This document shows positions 8,666 to 18,789 of a stretch of DNA of 64,000 nt, piece by piece. Positions within the stretch are counted from its first letter, which is position 1. The number at the start of each line of letters is the position of its first letter. The notes beneath the pieces are model-generated. The model was not told where the DNA came from, did no database searches, and saw nothing but the letters and a program-made list of their open reading frames with translations. The position numbers and the translations under genes were made by a program. The DNA is from Nordella sp. HKS 07 (GTDB lineage: Bacteria; Pseudomonadota; Alphaproteobacteria; Rhizobiales; Aestuariivirgaceae): assembly GCF_011046735.1 (NCBI RefSeq), contig NZ_CP049258.1, forward strand, positions 898,501 to 962,500. Direction: 5' to 3'.

Positions 8666-9121
8666 ATGAGCCGAATATTCAGGGCTTTGATCGTCAATGG
8701 CGCCAACACCAATCTCTATGGTGTCGACCCGAGCGGCGTCTATGGCGCCAAGACATTGGCCGACATCGAGGCCGGCTGCCGCGCCGTCACCGCGACACAG
8801 GGCCTCACGCTCGATTTCCGCCAGTCGAATCACGAGGGCCAGCTGATCGACTGGATCCACGCGGCGCGCCAGAGCGAGGACGGCATCATCATCAATGCCG
8901 GCAGCCTGACTTACACATCGATCGGCCTGCTCGACGCCCTTTCCGCCTTCGCCAAGCCGGTCATCGAGGTGCATATGACCAATATCTACCGGCGCGAGCC
9001 GTTCCGGCATCACTCCTTCATCTCCAAGGCGGCGACGGGAATCATTGCAGGGTTAGGTCCTGACGGCTACGAACTGGCTGTCATGGCCATGGCACGGTTG
9101 TTGAAGAGAGAGGCGAAGTGA
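8666..9121 (+). CDS. AroQ-like (type II dehydroquinase fold) protein lacking catalytic residues
   Basis: A 151-residue protein with clear overall similarity to type II 3-dehydroquinate dehydratase: NHEGQLIDWIHAA, IINAGSLTYTSIGLLDAL, PFRHHSFIS and GLGPDGYEL all align with family blocks. Key positions differ. The loop normally reading G-x-R-E-P...Y is G-V-D-P-S-G-V-Y, so the catalytic Arg is gone. The catalytic His of the HARE motif is Tyr (NIYRRE), and the substrate-binding His of THTS is Tyr (TYTS). The loop Tyr and the Asn residues remain. It is unlikely to be a shikimate-pathway enzyme; a lyase or hydratase acting on a pathway intermediate is more likely. Its stop overlaps the next ATG. Confidence 0.85.
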   Translation: MSRIFRALIVNGANTNLYGVDPSGVYGAKTLADIEAGCRAVTATQGLTLDFRQSNHEGQLIDWIHAARQSEDGIIINAGSLTYTSIGLLDALSAFAKPVIEVHMTNIYRREPFRHHSFISKAATGIIAGLGPDGYELAVMAMARLLKREAK

Positions 9122-10056
9122 TGAAGCGCGAGGCGCTGGTTTTCTATAGTCCAACCGACGATCCAACAGCCTGGCGGGACGCGCTCGCGGCCGAACTGCC
9201 CGACCTCGACTTTCGTCTGAGCGCGCAGCCGGGCGACACGTCCGAGATCCACTACGCCCTCGTCTGGAAGCCACCGACGGGCTTCTTCGCACCCTATCCT
9301 CATCTCAGGCTGGTGACCAATCTCGGCGCCGGCGTCGATGAGATCGTCGGCCGCAATGACCTGCCTGACGTCCCCATCTGCCGCCTGTCCGATCCGGGCA
9401 TGGTCCAGCTCATGACGAGCTATGTGCTCTTCGCCGTCCTGCGCTATGCCCGCGACATTCCCTCCTTCGAGCGCTCCAAGGCGCGCGGCAAATGGGAGTT
9501 CATCCATCCGCGCCCGTTCGCCGAGATCAAGGTTGGCCTTCTGGGGCTCGGCGATCTCGGCGCGGCGGCGGCAACGGCATTGGCCAATCTCGGCTTCACG
9601 GTCTCGGGCTGGAGCCGCACGCAGAAGCAGCTGGCGCATGTGAACTGCGTCTCGGGCGCCGGCGCGCTCGATGGGTTCCTTGCCGCAAATGAGATCCTCG
9701 TCTGCATGCTCCCCTTGACGCCCGAGACGCACGGGCTGCTCGACAAGAGACGGCTCGCACTGCTGCCCGAAGGCGCCAAGCTTATCAATGTCTCACGTGG
9801 CCAGGTCGTCGATGAAGCGGCCATGATCGAGGCCTTGCGCAGCCGCCGCATCGCCGAGGCGACGCTCGATGTCTTCGTCAAGGAGCCGTTGCCGGAAGGC
9901 CATCCGCTTTGGGCGCTCGACAATGTGCTGATCACGCCGCATCTCGCCAGCAACACCACCCCGGCCATCGCGGCGCGTGATGTCGCCGAGAGCATCCGGC
10001 GCATCCGCCGGGGCGAAGAGCCGCTACACCGCGTCGATCCGAAGCGGGGCTACTGA
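9121..10056 (+). CDS. D-2-hydroxyacid dehydrogenase, GhrA-like
   Basis: A 311-residue NAD(P)-dependent dehydrogenase of the glyoxylate/hydroxypyruvate reductase A type. The nucleotide loop is GLLGLGDLG at about residues 138-146. The catalytic Arg is in NVSRGQVVDE, the Glu in DVFVKEPLPEGHPLW and the His in ITPHLAS. The ATG at 9121 overlaps the stop of the AroQ-like gene. It is the last forward gene before the rearranged zone. A near-identical 3' fragment of a second copy lies at 17698-18003. Confidence 0.9.
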   Translation: MKREALVFYSPTDDPTAWRDALAAELPDLDFRLSAQPGDTSEIHYALVWKPPTGFFAPYPHLRLVTNLGAGVDEIVGRNDLPDVPICRLSDPGMVQLMTSYVLFAVLRYARDIPSFERSKARGKWEFIHPRPFAEIKVGLLGLGDLGAAAATALANLGFTVSGWSRTQKQLAHVNCVSGAGALDGFLAANEILVCMLPLTPETHGLLDKRRLALLPEGAKLINVSRGQVVDEAAMIEALRSRRIAEATLDVFVKEPLPEGHPLWALDNVLITPHLASNTTPAIAARDVAESIRRIRRGEEPLHRVDPKRGY

Positions 10057-10435
10057 GCGCTACCGTCAACCCGGCGAAGGTTGGGGCCAATTAAGTGCTC
10101 TCCACCCGAATATTCGGGCGTGGAATCATGAGTCCTGCTCTGAATTTACCTCCGGTTTCGGCGGCATAGCGGACATGACCGGACTTGCGGCCGGCTCGGC
10201 CTGGTCGCGGAAGTCCGTTTCTGCAAGCGGGCTCATCAATGCCGCCCACGCGCTGCGCCGCAAAACTTCTACTTCGTCTGGTTAAATAAGCCTATAAAGT
10301 CAATGTTCCCGCCAACCCTTCGGGAATAGGCAGTGGCTGCCGGCAAAGCAAATGTCCAAGAATCTGTGTCTTCATGGCTCCAGGAAAGTGAAAAGCAAGT
10401 TTGCTTTTTGGGCACTCGTCCGGACTACCACGACC
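10057..10435. other. non-coding spacer at the edge of the rearranged region
   Basis: No convincing gene. It contains a perfect 14-base palindrome CCCGAATATTCGGG at about 10106-10119, flanked by a looser extension (CCA...TGG). The spacer marks the end of the intact forward catabolic operon. Confidence 0.5.
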
Positions 10436-10930
10436 ATGAAATACGCTTCTTTCATTGCCGCAGTTGCCAGCATATTGCTCATCTCGCCCGCAGATGCTGC
10501 CTCAGAGAGCTTCTTTGACAACTTGGCGGGAAATTGGACTGGTTCGGGAAAGGCGTATGTCAAAATATACGGTGAAATTTCAGCGAGGTGCCGGGTCTCG
10601 ATAAGGGGGACCGAGGTCGTTATCATCATGAGCGGTAGTTGTGGAATGTTGGTGTTCCGGCAACCTCTTGGATTTTCTCTTCGGAAAGCGGGCAATAACA
10701 GGTATGTCGGAACCTATACGGGCTCCAAGACTGGGCCTGCCAAACTGGAGGGTACCCTTCGCGGCAACCGACTGGTGATGACCATTAGGTGGGGAGGTCT
10801 CGTCAATGGGGACCGCACGGCACAGATGGTGCTTGAACGGACAGGCCCCAATTCCTTCGCCGAGACGGTAAATGACTCTGTAGCCGGAACGAACCGCAAC
10901 ACCGCCAATTTCGCTTTTGTCCGCGAATGA
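10436..10930 (+). CDS. secreted hypothetical protein
   Basis: A 164-residue protein with a typical Sec signal peptide (MKYASFIAAVASILLISPADA, cleaved after ADA at about residue 21). The mature part looks like a small beta-barrel: repeated alternating hydrophobic strands, GNWTGSGKAYVKIYGE, two Cys (SARCRVS and SGSCGML), then TYTGSKTGPAKLEGTLRGNRLVMTIRWGG. The upstream in-frame ATG at 10352 would bury the signal peptide and is rejected. Function unknown; probably periplasmic. Confidence 0.7.
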   Translation: MKYASFIAAVASILLISPADAASESFFDNLAGNWTGSGKAYVKIYGEISARCRVSIRGTEVVIIMSGSCGMLVFRQPLGFSLRKAGNNRYVGTYTGSKTGPAKLEGTLRGNRLVMTIRWGGLVNGDRTAQMVLERTGPNSFAETVNDSVAGTNRNTANFAFVRE

Positions 10931-10951
10931 GAATGCCGCTTCGTCGTTCTA

Positions 10952-11020
10952 GTGTCCCGAATCCGAAGTTCGCCACAGCCAGCGGGACCTTGCGAGTGAA
11001 CTTCGGATTCGGAAGGACAT
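10952..11020. repeat. imperfect inverted repeat
   Basis: The arm GTGTCCCGAATCCGAAGTTC at 10952-10971 is the reverse complement, with a small gap, of 10998-11020. It can form a long hairpin downstream of the secreted-protein gene. No T-tract follows, so it is not a simple terminator. Confidence 0.65.
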
Positions 11021-11037
11021 TAGAAAGCTTAATGAAT

Positions 11038-11112
11038 CTAGTGTGCTTTTGAACGCAAGTTCCTGTCGGTGCTGGCCGCCTGATATCAGGAACTTCGCGT
11101 TCAGCACACTAG
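11038..11112. repeat. second imperfect inverted repeat overlapping the oleate hydratase stop
   Basis: CTAGTGTGCTTTTGAACGC at the left end (11038 on) pairs with the reverse complement ending in CAGCACACTAG at 11112, and the inner GTTCCTG/CAGGAAC arms also pair. It overlaps the stop codon of the reverse-strand oleate hydratase gene. This could be a MITE-like or extragenic palindromic element. Confidence 0.6.
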
Positions 11113-12678
11113 GGCCCGAGACCTAGAAACACTTTGAAAGCCGCCCACACACCCTTCGGATCGAACTGGCCCTGATAGACGGGCGGCGGCGGAGGGCCAC
11201 GCTTGAGGAGGCGGTAAATGGCCTCCCAGGCGGTGCGAGTTGAGTATTCGAAGGTGAACGCAATGTCTTTCGGAATCTCCACATACTGGCCGATGAGTCC
11301 GAGATTGGTCGCCCCCTCCGGCACTACAGGTGGCCTGTCGCCGTGCCTGCGCACCAGCCAGATGTTGTTCACATAGGGCATGTTGCAGGGAATACAGATC
11401 GATGACTTCATGATCGCGTCCGATTTCTCGAACCGAAGATGGCGCAGCAATTCCCCTAGGATCTCCTCGCCCGTGCATTGATCCATGCGTTTCTTCACGA
11501 AAGTGCCTTGGCGTTCGGGATAGAGCCCATAGCCCCACCAGACAGACGTGCCCTGGGGCTGATCGAGGATTTCCGGCTGGAGGAAGATCGAGACCGACAG
11601 CACCCACCCTGAGTCTTTCAAGGTCAGAAGCCCGCCGCTTCCGGGGTCGCTGCGGGTCAGCCTGGTCATTTGATCGATGAATTCCGTACCCGTCGTGGTG
11701 ACCGTGAATGTCACCCAGCGCGAGTCGACTATGCGGGGGGCGCCGAAGAACGCGTCCGGATTGCCAAAGCCCTTGTGCTCCTCAGCCAGGCGCTTCCACA
11801 GCGCCCAGGACCGCCCGGTGCCCACCGGCTTCGGCGCCGCGGTCATCGATCCCGCCGAAAGGTCAGCCGCCTGCGACCCGGTCGTCAACAGCACGATATC
11901 CTCCGGCGCGACGATGACCGAGGGCCGCGGCGCCCCCACGTTCGTAGTCGAGTCGGTTGACGGTTATCCGGCCGGGCGACGATTCGAAGCCGATGTCCTT
12001 GACGAAAGTGCCGGTCAAGAAGTTCACGCGGCGCGGCTCCAGCCAAGCGACCAGGGGTTTTACGAACGCTTCGTGCTGGTTGAAGGGCGAGCGCAGAACG
12101 TGCGCCATGGTCGAGAGGTCGGGGAACAAGTAGACGAAGCGGTTCATGTAGCGGCGGAATTCGACGACGCTATGCTGAGGTAGCGACCCCATGAGCGTCG
12201 ACCATAACAGCCAAAATTCCGTCTCAAAGAACTTCGGAGAGAAGAACTCCTCTATCCGCCGCCCGTCCAACCACGCTTCGGGCGTGAGCGAGAGCCGCGC
12301 GAGTGCAAAGCCGTCGCTCCAGCTCAACCCGTAACGCGGGCCATGCACGGTACGGAGGTCGCGATCGACGATGTGTGTCTGGTCGTCGAATGGGTGCTCC
12401 CTGTTGAAAGTGAAGAGTTGCTCTTTGACTGAAATCTTGGGGTTGGCTTCCGTGGGAATTGTTGCGAGCAGGTCGAAAGCACAGCGGAATTCCCTATCAA
12501 AAATAGAGCCAGGCAGGTTGTAGCCGCTCTGGGGACTGCCGTCCAAAAAGAACCCGCCGCCCAGCCGCTCATCCGCCTCGTAGATCGTGATGTCCTGCCC
12601 GGCAACGCCTGCATTCCGGATGAGCAACGCCGCCGCCGCCAATCCGCCAAACCCGCCACCGATGAGATGCGCCTTCAT
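11109..12678 (-). pseudogene. oleate hydratase (MCRA family), frameshifted
   Basis: FAD-dependent oleate hydratases add water to the cis-9 double bond of unsaturated fatty acids. The N-terminal part, starting MKAHLIGGGFGGLAAAALL, has the dinucleotide-binding Gly motif, YEADERLGGGFF and MGSLPQHSVVEFRRYMNRF. The C-terminal part, with VAPEDIVLLTTGS and ADLSAG, lies in another frame, ending in the FEYS.RTAWEA.Y.LL segment. The frames join at a run of five C (11933-11937 on the + strand). Removing one base gives a continuous ~522-residue protein of normal length. It is a recent inactivation or a homopolymer sequencing error. Confidence 0.85.
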
Positions 12679-12768
12679 CTGCTTCCTCCCTGGAGTCCGG
12701 GTTTCGGAAGTCTTCCCGTTTCCCGCCGACCGACGCACCGCCGACCAATGCCAAATGGGACGCGACAC

Positions 12769-13088
12769 GCTCGTCGAACAAGCAATCTAGCTCAGCAAGG
12801 ACTGTGAAGCATCCGCGCTTCCGCTCAGGGTCAAAAGCCGATTGAACAGGCCTCAGCATGAACATCATGATGCTTCAAATTTTAGGTAATGCTCATTAGA
12901 TCCTTTGACAGGAGCGCCAAACTGGCGTCTTCTGAATTCCGGGACTGGGGTCGCTCGGTCTCCATCTCCCGCATTGATGACTGCGCGAGCAATTCGGCAA
13001 CGCATTCGCCGATTCAATCAATTAGCCCACGCCAATACGACCAAAGCTGATTTCATGCGCTCATTCAACGAGAAGCTAGGAGCGAGCT
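12769..13088. other. non-coding spacer
   Basis: No gene supported. It presumably holds the promoters of the divergent oleate hydratase and secreted-protein genes. Confidence 0.4.
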
Positions 13089-13520
13089 ATGCGCACACTA
13101 TCGATCCTGTCAATCGGAGCCGTCTTATCAGTAAACTCGGCGGCGTTCGCCGGCTCCGAGATGGAACCTCTCAAAATTGCGAAAGAATGCAGTCAGTATT
13201 CCGGAGAGGCGCCAAGCTTCTGCACAGTTACCGAATCGAACGTCGCTGCGATACCCAAGGGATCCAAAATCCTCTACTACGGGCCGGTTACCGGCAGTTC
13301 GTTGTTTACCAGCAGCGCCGTGGTACTTGCGGTCGGGCCTGGAGACTCGGCTGTTGGATATTGCGTCGTCTACGATACCGCCAAGCCACCGCTTGGTCTG
13401 TGCGCATTCCACGCCGGAAGCGGATCTCTCGCCGGATTCCAGGCCATCGCCAAAGTCACAGTTGACGACAAGCAAATCTGGCATTGGGAGGGTGGCTACC
13501 TGCTTGGCAGCGCGAAGTAG
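13089..13520 (+). CDS. secreted hypothetical protein
   Basis: A 143-residue protein with a Sec signal peptide (MRTLSILSIGAVLSVNSAAFA, about 21 residues). The mature part has four Cys (KECSQYSG, PSFCTVTE, GYCVVYD and GLCAFHA) that could form two disulfides, and ends in a beta-rich domain. An AGGAGCGAGCT ribosome site sits just before the ATG. No family recognised; probably periplasmic. Confidence 0.65.
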   Translation: MRTLSILSIGAVLSVNSAAFAGSEMEPLKIAKECSQYSGEAPSFCTVTESNVAAIPKGSKILYYGPVTGSSLFTSSAVVLAVGPGDSAVGYCVVYDTAKPPLGLCAFHAGSGSLAGFQAIAKVTVDDKQIWHWEGGYLLGSAK

Positions 13521-14139
13521 ATTAGACCCGCGCCAAGCCGTGCCCTGTGCACCGTCGCCAGGCAAGAGGAGTTGCGCTGCATACGCCCAAAGCGGCACCG
13601 AGACCTGGAGGTACTGGATCGGGTCAGTGAGTAGTTCCGCCATCTGGAATTTCTCGGCTCCGGCTTTTTTAGCAACCTTAGACGACGGGCGGCAGAATTC
13701 GGGGAAGGGAGTGACTTCGATGGGCTGATAGCGAGCCGGGGTTTCCTAGAGTCACGTAGAAGCTAATTGAAAAGGGAATGGTTTTTTGCCTGCTCGCCAA
13801 TGTCCGTTATGGAGTGGATCGCGGACTCAAGTCGGACATTCCGCTACTTCCGGAAAAGGGCCATGTGTGGACGGCTCCGGGCTGTCAAGGTTCTTTTGCA
13901 TGTCGCAGCGCTGGTCGTAGCAGCCATGTGTTCGGCCTTTGAGCGCGGCTCATAGGGCCGCTGGCCATAATGCCTTCCGCGGATCAGGTCCCGGTCAAAA
14001 GCTCGCATTCGACAATGCTGTGGCCCATGTGGGTTGTCCTGATCGCCGGATCGACCGGTTCTGCGTTACCTGCTGTCAGTCCTTTCCAGCCTTCACATCA
14101 CGCCGTTGCCGGCGCGATCTCGTCCAAAGTCGCCGTGCC
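13521..14139. other. non-coding region, flank and downstream end of the IS110 element
   Basis: No gene supported. The part next to the transposase stop (roughly 13950-14139) would be the right-end non-coding segment of the IS. In IS1111-group elements the guide (bridge/seek) RNA is encoded on that side. I did not find the exact element end. Confidence 0.35.
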
Positions 14140-15171
14140 CTAGCGAGCCAGCGCGACGGGTTCCCTGTAACGCTCGCCCTTGGCCATCATCGCCCAGGCC
14201 ATGCGGGCAATCTTGTTGGCGAACGCGATCGCGGCCACCTTTGTCGGCCGCCGCTCCAGCAGCTTGGCAAGCCATGGCCGATGCTTGGTGCCGTGGATTT
14301 TCGCGTATCGGATCACCGCCAACGCGCCAGCACAGAACAGCGAGCGCAGGTATCGATCGCCCTGTTTGGTGATATTGCCAAGCCTCTCCCTGCCTCCACT
14401 GGAGTTCTGCTTCGGCACCAGCCCAATCCAGGCTGAGAAGTCGCGTCCCGAGCGAAACGCCCTCGGATCGGGAATACTGGCGACCAGCGCGGTTGCCAGC
14501 GCCGGACCGACCCCGGGGAGTTCGTCGAGCCGACGGCTGGTCTCGTTTGAGCGATGCCAGGCGTTGATATGCTGGTCGAACGTCAGGATCTGCCGCTTCA
14601 GCTGCCATAGTTGACGGCCCAGTGCCTCCAGGCACTCGCGCGCAATCTCGGGCACGCGTCCATCGTCGGGATCGGCAACCACATCGAGCAGCTTCTCGAC
14701 GCCATTGCGGCCGACTGGTGCGACAATGCCAAACTCGGCAAGGTGGGCGCGGATCGCATTGATCAGCGCAGTCTGCTGGCGAATGAACAGATGCCGCGTA
14801 CGGTGGAGCATCAGACAGGCTTGCTGGTCGGGTGTCTTGGTCGGCACGAACCGCATGCTTGGCCGCTGCACCGCCTCGCAAATGGCCTCGGCATCGGCCG
14901 CATCGTTCTTCTGGCGTTTCACATACGGCTTCACATAGGCCGGCGGCATCAATCGAACCGTGTGCCCGAGTGCCTGCAACTCGCGCGACCAGTGGTGCGA
15001 GGACGCGCATGCCTCGATACCAACCACACAAGGCGAAAGCTTCCTGAAGAAACCGAGAACCCGTGACCGCTTGAGACGCTGGCGAATAACCCCCTGGCCG
15101 TCTGCGTCAATGCCGTGAACCTGGAAAACAGACTTCGCAATGTCGAAACCGATTGTCGTCACCGCTTGCAT
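14140..15171 (-). mobile_element. IS110 family (IS1111-type) transposase
   Basis: An intact 343-residue transposase. The N-terminal RuvC-like DEDD domain opens TIGFDIAKSVFQVHG (first Asp) and carries VVGIEACASSHHW (Glu) and KNDAADAEAICEA (the DAADAEA Asp pair). The C-terminal transposase_20 domain has ELPGVGPALATALVASI, FSAWIGLVPKQNSSGG and the conserved Ser-containing GDRYLRSLF stretch. These elements recombine with the help of an RNA and usually leave no target duplication. A partly palindromic sequence (TGGTCACC...GGCCACCA) lies just upstream of the start at about 15194-15213 and may be a sub-terminal repeat. Confidence 0.93.
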
Positions 15172-15299
15172 ATCGAGCTCCTCCGAATCGTGGTCACCTT
15201 TTGGCCACCAATCCTATGGCACTTGCGCACCAGGTGGAGGAGCCGTCCACAGCATCAGAAGCGGACTCCAGCATGCGGCGCTTTCGAGTTCCGACGCAG

Positions 15300-15578
15300 T
15301 TACTCCGGAAGGCCAGCTTTGCGAAGGTCTTCGGCAATCCTGTCGCGCAGCGCCATGTGGCGGTAGGGGTGGAATTCGGTCGTTCGCCCAATCCTGTATT
15401 GAGGGTTTGTCGCCAGATATTGCTTGGCCTCCTCACGTGCTTCCTCCAGGCTGCCAAGCCGCGCCAGGGCGGCCGTCAATACAACCCGGGACTCGTTTTG
15501 ATCTGTGGCATTCCTCAGAGCCTTTGCCGCTACCTCATTCAGACCGGCGGCGTATTGGATCGGCGATTGAAGGACCAT
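15300..15578 (-). pseudogene. 3' fragment of a class III adenylate cyclase/TPR-type gene
   Basis: The last ~90 codons of what looks like the TPR-containing C-terminus of a class III cyclase: ESRVVLTAALARLGSLEEAR resembles a TPR helix pair, and the reading ends EDLRKAGLPE, a common ending of such proteins. There is no cyclase domain upstream; the IS110 element lies a little beyond the 3' end. It is an orphan fragment in decayed DNA. Family call is by motif resemblance only. Confidence 0.45.
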
Positions 15579-15626
15579 TCCCAGCAGCGATCATTGTAGC
15601 CTCCTATTTGACTTGTCCCCTTGGCG

Positions 15627-17479
<1,853 letters not shown>

Positions 17480-17695
17480 ATTCAGCTCACCAGGTCGAAG
17501 AGGCCTATGCACTCAGCCACAAAAGCCTCAGCACCTGCGCCAAGCTCGGCGCGCGCGGGGCGCGCCAGCATCACCTGGCTCGGCCGCGTCTAATCCGCCA
17601 AGAGCCGCGTCACTAGCGCGTTGCCGTCATAGGACATGGTTGCCACCGGCTTCGTCGACAGAAGGCTGTAGCCGAAGCCCCCCGCGACGAGGCCG
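17480..17695 (-). pseudogene. 3' remnant of a second flavin reductase-LysR sensor fusion gene
   Basis: Aligned by eye, this matches the last ~215 bases of the intact fusion gene (18790 on), including the codons for VAGGFGYSLLSTKP.ATMSYDGNALVTR. It carries an in-frame TAG where the intact copy has LADETRPSQ, and the part nearest the 3' end is more diverged. It is joined abruptly at about 17696 to a dehydrogenase fragment, which fixes it as a deletion remnant and not a functional gene. Confidence 0.8.
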
Positions 17696-17697
17696 CG

Positions 17698-18003
17698 CGG
17701 CTCGCATTGCTGCCCGAAGGCGCCAAACTTACCAATGTCTCGCGTGGCCAAGTCGTCGATGAAGCGGTCATGATCGAGGCCTTGCGCAGCGGCCGCATCG
17801 CCGAGGCGACGCTCGATGTCTTCGTCCAGGAGCCCTTGCCGGAAGGCCATCCGCTATGGTCGCTCGACAATGTGCTGATCACGCCGCATCTCGCCAGCAA
17901 CACCACCCCGGCCATCGCGGCGCGCGATGTCGCCGAGAGCATTCGGCGCATCCGCTGGGGCGAACGGCCGCTTCACCACGTCGATCCGAAACGGGGATAT
18001 TGA
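17698..18003 (+). pseudogene. 3' remnant of a second GhrA-like dehydrogenase gene
   Basis: Reads as the final ~100 codons of the dehydrogenase at 9121-10056, from the LALLPEGAKL block to the stop (DPKRGY end), with only scattered base differences and no frame change. It has no start or nucleotide-binding domain. With the neighbouring reductase tail it forms a tail-to-tail scar in inverted order compared with the intact genes. Confidence 0.85.
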
Positions 18004-18361
18004 TCGACAACCGGCAAGAACGGCGTTGTGACGGCGTCGCCCCATCCCAGCGAGATGGTTGCACCGCCGGTTATAACTCCCGCCTTCTCCTGACTGAGGC
18101 TCTTGCTGCGCCTGATGCTGGTGCCGCTGTTCGTGGAGGTCGTCAATGAAATCGTCACCAAGCACAGCCGACCAGGGGGCGCCTGCCTAATGCGCAAATG
18201 GTCTGCTTAACTTCTGTGCCGTCCTCGACCGACGATTCAAAATTGTTGTTAAAGAGCGAGTTACAACCTAACATCTGTTCGGTCGAGTCGGAAAGCTCAA
18301 CATTGTCGTTGAGCTGATGATTCGCGCGCGGTGGCATCCGCGCCAGTCACAGGAGGCTAAT
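18004..18361. other. non-coding spacer
   Basis: No gene supported. Just upstream of the basic repeat protein there is a short partial inverted repeat (GAAAGCTCAACATTGTCGTTGAGC region at about 18290-18314) that may act in its expression. Confidence 0.35.
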
Positions 18362-18688
18362 GTGGCAAAGAAAGCAGCGAAGAGAGCCTTGGTGAGACGT
18401 GCGGTAAAGAGGAAAGCCGTCAAGGGCGCCTTGAAGAGGCGCGCCGTCAAGAAAGCCGTCGTTCGCAAAGCCGTGAAGCGTCGGGCGGTCAAGAAAGCCG
18501 TCGTTCGCAAAGCCGTGAAGCGTCGGGTGGTCAAGAAGGCCATCGCGCGCAAAGCCTTGAAGCGTCGGGCGGTCAAGAAGGCCATTGCGCGCAAAGCCAT
18601 CAAGCGTGCAATCGTCAAGCGGGCGCTCCGGCAAGCGATCGTTGCTCGCGCGCTCAGCGAAACGGGCGGTGGTTCGGGCTCCGAATGA
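18362..18688 (+). CDS. Lys/Arg/Ala-rich histone H1-like tandem-repeat protein
   Basis: A 108-residue, extremely basic protein made of Lys, Arg, Ala and Val. From about residue 26 it is built of a 14-residue repeat (RRAVKKAVVRKAVK and variants). There are four full copies at 18437-18604 plus a degenerate fifth, matching a 42-base tandem DNA repeat. The end is a Gly/Ser/Glu tail (SETGGGSGSE). The GTG at 18362 follows a perfect AGGAGG by five bases. Composition resembles bacterial H1-like and AlgP-type nucleoid proteins, so DNA or RNA binding is likely. It has no acidic or hydrophobic core. Confidence 0.7.
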   Translation: MAKKAAKRALVRRAVKRKAVKGALKRRAVKKAVVRKAVKRRAVKKAVVRKAVKRRVVKKAIARKALKRRAVKKAIARKAIKRAIVKRALRQAIVARALSETGGGSGSE

Positions 18689-18789
18689 GCTGAATGCGCC
18701 AGTTGCGCCCCGTCACTCCAGACGGGGCGCATGGATCTCGGACGGGTTGCTGATCAATGGCTCCCGACTTTCGGTCGGGATGACCGAAC

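Noticed and set aside
12905..13465. A 186-codon forward ORF
   Set aside because: It overlaps the secreted-protein gene at 13089 in another frame; that gene has a ribosome site and signal peptide, this one has neither.
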